Positions 8,892 through 15,926 of a stretch of DNA of 64,000 nucleotides are shown one piece after another; position 1 is the first letter of the stretch; the number at the start of each line of letters is the position of its first letter. The DNA lies in contig NZ_AP024885.1 of NCBI RefSeq assembly GCF_024346975.1, positions 868,001 to 932,000 of the forward strand, read 5' to 3'. The notes beneath the pieces were generated by a model, which saw nothing but the letters and a program-made list of their open reading frames with translations, was not told the DNA's origin and searched no databases. The stretch is from Vibrio neonatus (lineage in GTDB: Bacteria; Pseudomonadota; Gammaproteobacteria; Enterobacterales; Vibrionaceae). The position numbers were made by a program, and so were the translations under genes.

Positions 8892-8896
8892 CCTAT

Positions 8897-8926
8897 TCCA
8901 CCTCTCATTATCTCTCTGAGAGGTGG
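8897..8926 (+). terminator. Hairpin after the SOS-controlled small gene
   Basis: CCACCTCTC and GAGAGGTGG pair around an 11-base loop. Only a mixed T-rich stretch follows (ATTCGTTTC), so termination may be partial. Confidence 0.55.
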
Positions 8927-9015
8927 ATTCGTTTCTGACGCAGAGTACGGAGTAAATATTTTTGTTGAATGAACGAGTCACCGAAGCTAAAAATACTAGA
9001 ATTGTGGGGGTGAGC

Positions 9016-9802
9016 ATGCCTAGCAAAATTCCGATTTGTGAACACCTGTTGATGGTGAAGATGTTTGACCACCAGCGAAATAAGCCGGCAGATCTGGAGT
9101 TGCCAGTAGGTAGTAATAAGCTCTTGTGGTGGCGCTGCTTGACTCCGGAGTACCAGGGGTTTACTGATGGATTTGTGCGTACACCTCACAATTTGCGTAA
9201 TGCCTATAACAAATATCCTGACGCCGAGGGGTGTCCGATTTGCTCTCGCAATAATGCGGGAACGAAACGCAGTGCCTCGACAGTCGCTAAGAATGGTAAT
9301 CTGGCGGTGATCCACCCCTACCTAGTGGCAGAATGGCAGCTGCTGCAGGGAATGTTATGTCAGGAGTACGTCCCAGTTAGTGCAATCCTCAGCTCACATC
9401 ATCGATCTGATACGTAATAATCCGACATTGAAAGCTCAGTTTGACGAAAGAAGAAATGGCCCACTGAGCAATAGACCGATCAACATGAGTATGCCGATTT
9501 ATTGGCGATGTGATCAACGTACTATTCATTCGGGCAGGGTGGTCGCTCTAAAATATCGGATCAAAGAAAACTTGGGTGATGTTCTACGGCTATCGAGCTG
9601 CCCTAAGTGCTCTGTTACTTCTGAACCCCGGATCGAACGGACGCTTAATTTACTTATGCGCGATCATCTCGGCATGAGCGTACAGGCTGGAGTGCTCACA
9701 ATAGGCTCAAGGCCGGATGCTGTATTGAAGGAATACGGTGCTATGCTCGAATATGATGGGCCGATGCACGCTAAACTTGGTATGCCGCTATTCTTTAAGT
9801 AG
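9016..9802 (+). pseudogene. Zinc-ribbon plus Vsr-like endonuclease gene, frameshifted and truncated
   Basis: The first frame (9016-9417) carries treble-clef zinc-ribbon units: LLWWRC...GCPICSRN, then the start of another, NLAVIHPYLVAEWQ. The reading then passes to the next frame (about 9380-9802), which continues with YWRC...SSCPKC and a nuclease-like segment RIERTLNLLMRD, GSRPDAVL, AMLEYDGPMHAKLG. Repeated zinc ribbons ahead of a Vsr-like nuclease are a known architecture in phages and defence regions. A shift is needed near 9350-9420. The nuclease stops short at 9802, just before the IS1595-type remnant, so the gene is broken twice. ATG 9016 follows GGGGGTGAG; an in-frame TTG at 8962 is the alternative start. 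Confidence 0.65.
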
Positions 9803-9812
9803 ATACAGCAAC

Positions 9813-10728
9813 ATGGAACTGACCATGGACAATCACGAGCTTACAGAACTTCATGAGCAATTAGAACACCTCATATTCGTTCAGTTGAAGAGAACTCGAC
9901 AGCGGATTGAAGAGCTAATTTCAGCTAATTAGGTTGGAAAAGCCATTGCTGAACGAGAGGATGTTGTGTCGGTTTGTCCTCACTGCGATAGTGCTGATTT
10001 TACAAAGTACGGGACGACTGGGTGCGGCCAACAACGCTATAAATGTAAGTCTTGTGAACGAACGTTTAATTCCTTAGCAGGAACACCGCTCGCCCGAATG
10101 CGGCGGCAAGATAAGTGGCATCAGTATTCAGAAGAAATGTGGCTCACCACGAAGATACGACAAGTTGCCTAAGAGCTTGGCGTTAACGTCAAAACAGCGT
10201 GGAAATGGAGGCACTGACTCCTCTCAAAACCCCGAGATAATAAACCCTCAGAGCTTCACTGCATTATCGAAGCAGATGAAACATTTATTAACGAGTCATA
10301 TAAGGGTAAACGCTTTATGCCTCGACCTGCCAGTAAGCGCGGAGGGGGCAAAGAGGTTGCCAAATCCAGTGCTACTAGTTCTTGACCACAACGGAACTGT
10401 TACTCACCGAGTGTTGAATAGGAACACCAAAGAAGAGCTTAAGGCATCCTTAGCGCCAGTCCTAACTTCCGATTGTGTTCTATGTACAGATGGCAATTTA
10501 TCCTATCAAACCATAGTGAAGAAATTACCGTTTGAGGTCGTTCATAAAAGGTTGATTGCGCTTGATAATCAGCATGTTATAGATGGGATATATCACATCC
10601 AGACGCTAAATAACTGGATGATGAGGTGGAAACTCTGGTTACAGCAATTCCACGGGGTTGGAACTGAACATATAAGTAACCCTTACCAGTTCAAATTGGT
10701 TGAAACCCAACCATTCGGAAATTTCTAA
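9813..10728 (+). pseudogene. Decayed IS1595-family transposase
   Basis: Conceptual joining of frames gives a nearly full transposase. A helical N-terminus is followed by the zinc-ribbon VCPHCDSADFTKYG...QRYKCKSCERTFNSLAGTPLAR, the helix-turn-helix-like segment ELGVNVKTAWKWRH, the DDE start IEADETFINESYKGKRFMPR, a second acidic site VLCTDGNLSYQ and a C-terminal GIYHIQTLNNW...FHGVGTEH. The frame is broken by stops at 9930 (TAG), 10170 (TAA) and 10215 (TGA) and by a frameshift near 10360-10380. It is therefore inactive. It lies against the truncated nuclease gene, suggesting that its insertion caused the truncation. I could not define terminal inverted repeats or target duplications by eye. Confidence 0.82.
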
Positions 10729-10943
10729 TAGTTGCTTCACCAACACACAAATGGATCTACGCCCCATACATACAGTAATATAGGAGGTCTAGAGCATCAG
10801 TTCAAGAACTCAGCACCACAAAAGCGCACTGGCTTGCGTTTGACCTACTTTTTTTAACTGGTGTAATGTCTTGTTTTAGGTAGGAATATTATTTTGAATA
10901 CAAGTGCTTGTCTCAAGTGATGATATTATGCTCATACTGCTTC

Positions 10944-12830
10944 TTATTTAGACTGTTTTAATGTGTCTATTAACTCTCTAGGTAAGAGCTTTTTTGTTAT
11001 GCCAAAAAATGACTTTAGTTGTGCTTCGAATAGGCGTGGATAAGTGGTTCGTGAAGCAGCTTTTATAAACTGTTTATGTTTTAGTGATTTTGAATCTACA
11101 GCAGCGGCCTTCATGTCTTCTTTCGTGGCAAAGAAGAGGTCAGGGTGCAACAACTCATACCCAATAAATTGCAATGCCTGTGTTGTATCTCTTGGAGCAA
11201 TTGATTGAGGGTTGTGATTCTCTATAAAATCTTGGAGAACAAACTTTTTTCTGTGGGTATCAGAGAGGTTATTAGGTATTTTAGGATAGTTTGGGGTGTT
11301 CTGCTTGTCCGCAAATGAACGAAGTTGTGTCTTTTTATTTTTATCAATTATTCTGTATTCGTGTGCAAGCTCGATAAATTCACTCCAAGTATTAAGTTGT
11401 TCAAGGGAGTGTGGTAATAAATCGCACATTTCACAGATGATATTATATCCACCGACCTCTCGTATACGAGAGCGAAAACCAGGGAAATTGTCTTCCACTA
11501 GTTGGGAGGACGGAGCACGTAACCCGTTAGATGTGTCTAGTGCGTTTTTCTTCATGAAAGAGCAGATTTCTTCACAAACAAAACTTTTGGACATTGGAGC
11601 GACGCTGAATTTTTTGTTTGAAAGTCTAGAATAGAACTCTTCCCCTAGAGGGGTAAATTCTCTTTTCAGAACATTTGCAATGTTGAATCCAAGCGTGTTT
11701 AGTGTGTGTACTACTTCTGAATGTTGTCTTTTTAGCTGATTATTATTAAATGTAAAATAACTCGCGTCTTTTCTAATTTTATCGGAGTTAAATAGAGCGT
11801 TCATTTTTTTTCGTTTTGTTGAAATGTAGCTTTCAAGCTTTGAATCTAAGTTGTAGCTTTTCTTTGAGTCGAGTGAGGCTCTTGCTAGTGTTTTCACACT
11901 GACCATCAAAATATCGAGGAGAACAGGTTTACCATCATTCCAGTAAATAAAGTCGATATCACTATTTAAGCCCGTGATACGTGGGCAGAGATCTTTTAAG
12001 GGGATGTCTTTGTCATCTGGCTCCAAATTCATTAGGATGAGAGCAATCAAGACATCGGCTTCCAAGTGGGAATCACAGGCAAATGCGTTTGTCTCCGTTT
12101 TTATTAATATTTTTCCCTGAAATCCCAGTTTCTTGTGCCAAGGAAAACCAGAATTTTGCATAAGTCTTTGGAAGCGTTCTGAATTCTTTTCAATTTTTCC
12201 GCGGACACCATAGACATTAACTCTGCGCCCCTCGTTATCTCTGAGCTCTAATTTCCCATTCTGTATTGCTGATAGATACTCGATACAACGGTCTCTGGAA
12301 GCAAAGAAGTGTCTTTTGGACAATAACGAAAGTATATATATCAGTTTTTCATCAGTTAAGTTTTGAGTCCAGATTGGCTGAATGTCGAGCTTATGGCATA
12401 GATCTGCCATACGTTTTTGAACAGTGTGGTCGGTACTGATATTTTTCTTTAGTTGAGCGAGTGTTCCAGCTAGGCCAACCCTCTTTGAAAAGGTAGGGGG
12501 AAAGCTGAAGGTTTTTAAGTCATGCTTGATGCATATATGCTCTAGGAAATTAATGCGGCTAGAATCAAATGTATCTGTGCCATCGCAGGTTGTGGACTTA
12601 GTCTCGCTTTTCCATCCATTTGAGCGTAAGAAATCAGTAAAGTTTACCCAGCTATCCCCAAATGAAGCGGTAATTTGATCATATTCAGTAGTACATAGAT
12701 CATAGGGGAGAGGAAAAAAGTGCTGTTCTCGTCCTGAGCGTTCTTGATCAGCGATCTTGCGCTTTGGCCACCGAATTTCACATTCTCGGATGTCCGTATA
12801 ATCGATGAATTTATTCTGATAAATGGTCAA
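10944..12830 (-). CDS. 628-residue protein of unknown function with a possible PD-(D/E)xK-like core
   Basis: I do not recognise a named family. Residues about 250-320 read SHLEADVLIALIL...NSDIDFIYWNDGKPVLLDILMV, followed by a lysine-rich helix (YISTKRKKMNAL). This resembles the E...D...(D/E)xK layout of restriction-like nucleases, but the last lysine is not in the usual place. The C-terminal third repeats a pattern of an aromatic F/W-x-x-F, an alpha helix, and P-x-I-P-x-N or YPRLFEAQLKSFFG, which recalls the repeat units found beside some phage-type integrases. There is no signal peptide or membrane segment. It is transcribed leftward, alone, with a paired palindrome about 120 bp upstream of its start. 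Codon usage is AT-rich compared with the core genes. Confidence 0.7.
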   Translation of the reverse strand: MTIYQNKFIDYTDIRECEIRWPKRKIADQERSGREQHFFPLPYDLCTTEYDQITASFGDSWVNFTDFLRSNGWKSETKSTTCDGTDTFDSSRINFLEHICIKHDLKTFSFPPTFSKRVGLAGTLAQLKKNISTDHTVQKRMADLCHKLDIQPIWTQNLTDEKLIYILSLLSKRHFFASRDRCIEYLSAIQNGKLELRDNEGRRVNVYGVRGKIEKNSERFQRLMQNSGFPWHKKLGFQGKILIKTETNAFACDSHLEADVLIALILMNLEPDDKDIPLKDLCPRITGLNSDIDFIYWNDGKPVLLDILMVSVKTLARASLDSKKSYNLDSKLESYISTKRKKMNALFNSDKIRKDASYFTFNNNQLKRQHSEVVHTLNTLGFNIANVLKREFTPLGEEFYSRLSNKKFSVAPMSKSFVCEEICSFMKKNALDTSNGLRAPSSQLVEDNFPGFRSRIREVGGYNIICEMCDLLPHSLEQLNTWSEFIELAHEYRIIDKNKKTQLRSFADKQNTPNYPKIPNNLSDTHRKKFVLQDFIENHNPQSIAPRDTTQALQFIGYELLHPDLFFATKEDMKAAAVDSKSLKHKQFIKAASRTTYPRLFEAQLKSFFGITKKLLPRELIDTLKQSK

Positions 12831-12947
12831 AATAATTAAACCTTTTTTCTAAATCTTGGATACTGCTTGAGGAAAAGTGTCAGATAGCATAGATGATATG
12901 CGTTATGGTAATGTTTTTCTAGGCGGTTATGTTTTTCAGTTGCTACA

Positions 12948-12988
12948 TACCGGTAAGTTACTCGCTGTGCTCCTAACTTACCGGTAAG
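12948..12988. promoter_or_regulatory. Paired ACCGGT palindromes, candidate operator
   Basis: TACCGGTAAGTTA (12948-12960) and TAACTTACCGGTA (12974-12986) form a perfect 13-bp inverted repeat with a 13-base loop. Each arm contains its own ACCGGT palindrome, and the right arm extends to the 12-bp palindrome CTTACCGGTAAG. The two ACCGGT centres are 31 bp apart, close to three helical turns. The site lies upstream of the leftward 628-residue gene, which fits a regulator-binding site; a cruciform or attenuator is also possible. Confidence 0.5.
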
Positions 12989-13457
12989 CAAAGCGCTACC
13001 AACTCGCGTTTGCTTCAAGATATGTTTAGAACGTATGAGACCACTATGAGATTTATTTGGTCAAGTTGTTCCCAATTATCCAACAGCCTCGTCGGAAAAA
13101 CTCTAACCTCGATTTTGTAAGAGCCTGTTCCAACAATCCCTCTGAAGCACTTTTGCCTCGAAATAATTTTGAGCGATGCTCATTTTTCAGAAAGTGCAGT
13201 AATTATCTTGCTTCACTCCAAACAATACGCTCACCATTTCGTCTTTTATCGCGCTTATCTTGCTTAGTGCCAGACCTGCTTTTTAGAATATCGAGAACGA
13301 CACTGAGGGGAAAATCTTTGCGAGATAAAGAAGTTTGTTGATCTTCATTATGTACTGCTTACTAAAGTACCGCGTCCAGAAACGTTTTACAGAGTAAAGC
13401 TCCGGGACAGAAGCAAGGCGTTTGGTTAATGTGTTGCTACACATGACTGCCTGAGAA

Positions 13458-13500
13458 AATTAAAAAGCCCTATCACAACAGTGAATAGGGCTTTTTAATT
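13458..13500. terminator. Bidirectional hairpin inside the left end of the MITE-like unit
   Basis: AATTAAAAAGCCCTAT and ATAGGGCTTTTTAATT are perfect 16-bp arms around an 11-base loop, with a T-run on both strands. Confidence 0.7.
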
Positions 13501-13634
13501 CTGACACTCGAAACTATTGAGTATATTGGCATCGTTGCACTTTACTGCATGAATATATTTTTCAATATACTTCCCATATCCGATCTCATATACAAAAAAA
13601 ACTGACTTAGTGTTAGGGTTTTCTGGTAGATAAT

Positions 13635-13729
13635 ACAAGGAATTTAAGTTTTTTTCGTGGGGATGTTCCTACCGCCACAACAAACAAGGAATTTAGGTTT
13701 TTTACGTGGGGATGTTCCTACCGCCACAA
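13635..13729. repeat. Two tandem 46-bp repeats (period 49 bp)
   Basis: The copies at 13635-13680 and 13684-13729 differ at only a few bases, and each ends in GGATGTTCCTACCGCCACAA. They are separated by only CAA, so they are a tandem duplication rather than repeats with unique spacers. Confidence 0.85.
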
Positions 13730-13864
13730 TCTACACATAGACTTTATGTACTCGTAGCTACTACTGTCAAGCACTTTTAAGTCTTGTCTATCATATTGAG
13801 TACTTCGCTTCTCATAGAGGCTGTCGCTGACGCATAAGGGATACCTGAAAAAGCAGTAAACTCC

Positions 13865-13896
13865 CTATGCCACTATGCCACTATGCCACTATGCCA
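13865..13896. repeat. Short tandem repeat of CCACTATG
   Basis: Roughly four consecutive 8-bp units (TGCCACTATGCCACTATGCC...). Such tracts change length by replication slippage. Confidence 0.8.
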
Positions 13897-14060
13897 CATG
13901 AGCCTCTTTCTGGTTTACGGTTAATTCCTTCTCGGCTCACACATCAACGTTGGCTGTGCAGCGAAGTTTCTGCAAAAAGGGTTCTTGCAGAAATTGACCT
14001 GAATGCCACCACTTGGTTTAGGGAGTCTTAAAGTGTCTAAAAAAGATTTTTCACTTACAA

Positions 14061-14105
14061 AAAAGCCCCATATACAACCATAACATACTGTATATAGGGG
14101 CTTTT
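14061..14105. terminator. Bidirectional hairpin inside the right end of the MITE-like unit
   Basis: AAAAGCCCCATATACA pairs with TGTATATAGGGGCTTTT with a single bulge, and the loop is 12 bases. It mirrors the hairpin at 13458-13500. Confidence 0.65.
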
Positions 14106-14241
14106 ATTGGTGATGTCAACATATCAGCAACACATTAACCAAACGCCTTGGGACAGGCGCCCTGGCCCCCCTTTTTTAGCTATCAGTTCAACCCCATATT
14201 CACTGCACGTACTGTATTACGCATATTGCGAATTGAGCTTC

Positions 14242-14284
14242 CACTATATGATAGTCACTACAATATAGTCACTATCATATAGTG
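14242..14284. promoter_or_regulatory. 14-bp perfect inverted repeat with internal GTCACTA repeats
   Basis: CACTATATGATAGT (14242-14255) and ACTATCATATAGTG (14271-14284) are exact reverse complements. The 15-bp centre again contains CACTA and TATAGTC, so GTCACTA-type units occur several times in 43 bp. This could be an operator, an iteron-like site or a recombination site; no gene starts close by. Confidence 0.45.
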
Positions 14285-14548
14285 ACGATAAGTGATTGAT
14301 TTTCATGTGTTATATTTTAAGGTTGGCAAGTATTAGCCATAGTCTCGACATTTTGTGGCGGGAGATACATTGCTTTAAAGGAAGGTGGCTAGTAATTTTC
14401 TGGGAAGGCTCGGGACTATGTAAAACTGCTTTTCAATTAGCTAAATCTTGGTAGACATAACGCCTGTTTGGTAAGTAGCTGATTTAACCATAGGAAGCGG
14501 TAGCTTCAATCGATATTGAATCCAAGAGCTGAATAAGCACATTACAAA

Positions 14549-14570
14549 AAGGAGCTACGAAGAGCTCCTT
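14549..14570. other. Short perfect hairpin
   Basis: AAGGAGCT and AGCTCCTT flank a 6-base loop. There is no T-run on the plus strand. It lies just downstream of the terminator of the small leftward gene and has no assigned role. Confidence 0.4.
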
Positions 14571-14583
14571 AACTACGACTAAA

Positions 14584-14618
14584 AAAGAACCTACCGCATA
14601 TGAATGGGTAGGTTCTTT
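14584..14618 (-). terminator. Terminator of the 58-residue small gene
   Basis: AAAGAACCTACC and GGTAGGTTCTTT form a 12-bp stem. Read leftward it is followed by a T-run (AAAAAA on the plus strand at 14581-14586). Confidence 0.75.
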
Positions 14619-14681
14619 GTTTTTGATGAAATATCGCTAAATCATTTCGAGATTTGGACTAAAAACAGGAAAGTGCTTATT

Positions 14682-14858
14682 TTACTTAGAGCTCGCTTTC
14701 GTTTTTGTTTCATCATCCTTATTGCTCAACAGTATCACTTCGAAAAGTTCAGCTCGAACTTTGCAGAGCCGTTTTTCTATTTTTGCAGTGAAAAACTGAA
14801 GATTATGTATATCGCTTTCAAGCTCGTTAATGAGTTGGACCATTTCAATTTTTTTCAT
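14682..14858 (-). CDS. 58-residue helical protein of unknown function
   Basis: Read on the minus strand from ATG at 14858, it begins MKKIEMVQLINELESDIHNL and ends KTKASSK. The pattern of leucines and charged residues over residues 5-50 suggests a single amphipathic or coiled-coil helix with a lysine-rich tail. The gene has a plausible ribosome site (CTAAGG about 8 bases before the ATG) and its own terminator at 14584-14618. A larger frame on the opposite strand is very rich in Phe, so it is a shadow. The family is unknown. Confidence 0.6.
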   Translation of the reverse strand: MKKIEMVQLINELESDIHNLQFFTAKIEKRLCKVRAELFEVILLSNKDDETKTKASSK

Positions 14859-15005
14859 ATTTTTGCCTTAGCTTATTGTTAATAATTTTTAGTAGCCCCC
14901 AACGGGCTTACACTTTAGGTAAGGCAAAACGAAACCAGTCATTTTCAGGTTAAGTTTCTTTTATGACTTCCGATATTAATCGTGATAATTGAGTGTGGAT
15001 CAGTG

Positions 15006-15043
15006 GCAAAAAAATAACGCAGAGACAATGCCTCTGCGTTATA
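15006..15043 (-). terminator. Terminator of the 99-residue leftward gene
   Basis: ATAACGCAGAG and CTCTGCGTTAT pair around a 7-base loop and, read leftward, are followed by TTTTTTT. Confidence 0.8.
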
Positions 15044-15051
15044 TAGGGGAG

Positions 15052-15351
15052 CTACCAGTTACTCATAATCTGGCGCTCATCCTCAAACATCTTGTTAAAG
15101 TACTGAGCCCAGCGATAAGCTGCTCGTCCTTCTTCAACACTTGCTACATTTTCGATACTGAACTCATACCCCAATCGGTTACTTATCAACTGATACATGA
15201 CTTTTTCCGTGACGTAACCGCTTTTCCAGTTCGGAGCCATTACTTGATACAAGTGATGCCGAACTTGTTTCAGCGTCTCTTGTACCTGGCTACTCTCGAC
15301 GGTCACAGTATTATCAGATGCAACGGGCGTTGCTGTTATATTTTGTTCCAT
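15052..15351 (-). CDS. Hypothetical 99-residue protein
   Basis: I do not recognise the family. The N-terminal ~25 residues are polar and Thr/Val-rich. The rest is helical with conserved-looking aromatics (HHLYQVMAPNW, AYRWAQYFNKM). There is no signal peptide or membrane segment. The start ATG at 15351 has a modest ribosome site (AGGGATAG), and a strong terminator lies 9 bp after the stop, which supports a real single-gene unit. Cargo of unknown role on the island. Confidence 0.65.
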   Translation of the reverse strand: MEQNITATPVASDNTVTVESSQVQETLKQVRHHLYQVMAPNWKSGYVTEKVMYQLISNRLGYEFSIENVASVEEGRAAYRWAQYFNKMFEDERQIMSNW

Positions 15352-15375
15352 GGCTCTATCCCTACGTGTGGTTAA

Positions 15376-15926
15376 ACTGGGTTAATTCACTGCCGTTTTG
15401 CAGTCACACTAGGTAGGGGTATTTGAAAGAGAAATTGAAAGAGTCAGTGTTTTACCGTGTGGCAACACATTCATGTTTATGATTGCTACTCATTCTCCAA
15501 CGGCTTCATCATCACGATAGAACGTTTACTCTGCCAGTCATTGTGAATAATAAGAAAATACTAGCCGCTGAATATTTGAGTACGTCTTAGTTCACAGTTA
15601 AATTTAGCCTTACATTTTCTTACTAATATTATTGCTTTTGAAATAGTCTGTTTTCGTGTGTTATTTGTGCTTATATTCGTAAACCGATTATTTATTCCCT
15701 TCAAGTTCAAATATTCGATTTTTTATTCTTAGATATGATTTTCACTGTCATAAACCTTAACTTGATACTCCATTTGTAAATAGGTATTAAATATTTTCTA
15801 GTGATTGTTAATTTAAATGCATTGTTTAGATAAGAGTTCAACTCAAAGCGATCGTTATTATGTTAAGTGCTCTCTAATTTGAGTATTAGATTCTTATATT
15901 TAGTCTATTTAATCGATGGAAGTAGG
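15376..15926. other. AT-rich intergenic region upstream of the secreted protease
   Basis: 550 bp without a supported gene. It is strongly AT-rich, which often marks H-NS-silenced promoters of acquired genes, and it must contain the promoter of the protease gene. Confidence 0.5.

Larger units (their letters stand above)
13415..14149. mobile_element. MITE-like unit with 24-bp terminal inverted repeats
   Basis: The left end AAGGCGTTTGGTTAATGTGT+TGCT (13415-13438) is the exact reverse complement of the right end at 14126-14149. Just outside, GGGACAGAAGC (13404-13414) and GGGACAGGCGC (14150-14160) match at 9 of 11 bases, like an imperfect target duplication. Inside each end there is a strong hairpin (13458-13500 and 14061-14105). 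The 735-bp interior has no gene, so any mobility would depend on an enzyme encoded elsewhere. Confidence 0.5.
12831..14681. other. Non-coding, repeat-rich segment of the island
   Basis: About 1.85 kb without a gene that I can support. It holds the ACCGGT pair (12948-12988), a MITE-like unit (13415-14149) with internal tandem repeats, a 14-bp inverted repeat (14242-14284) and several terminator-like hairpins, each listed separately. A minus-strand frame ending near 13209 reads like protein for about 45 residues but has no start codon. Confidence 0.6.

Noticed and set aside
12836..13018. 60-codon leftward frame ahead of the 628-residue gene
   Set aside because: It reads through the ACCGGT palindrome pair, has no ribosome site, and shows no protein-like pattern. 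It could be a leader peptide, but nothing supports that.
13057..13341. 94-codon rightward open frame in the island gap
   Set aside because: The composition is basic and Ser/Arg/Leu-rich without order, there is no ribosome site, and the opposite strand reads at least as well over part of it.
13635..13729. Possible CRISPR array
   Set aside because: There are only two copies, separated by 3 bp, and the whole 46-bp unit repeats. There are no unique spacers and no cas genes nearby.
14604..14882. 92-codon rightward open frame
   Set aside because: It is extremely rich in Phe and hydrophobic residues, begins inside a terminator hairpin and lies opposite the better-supported 58-residue leftward gene.
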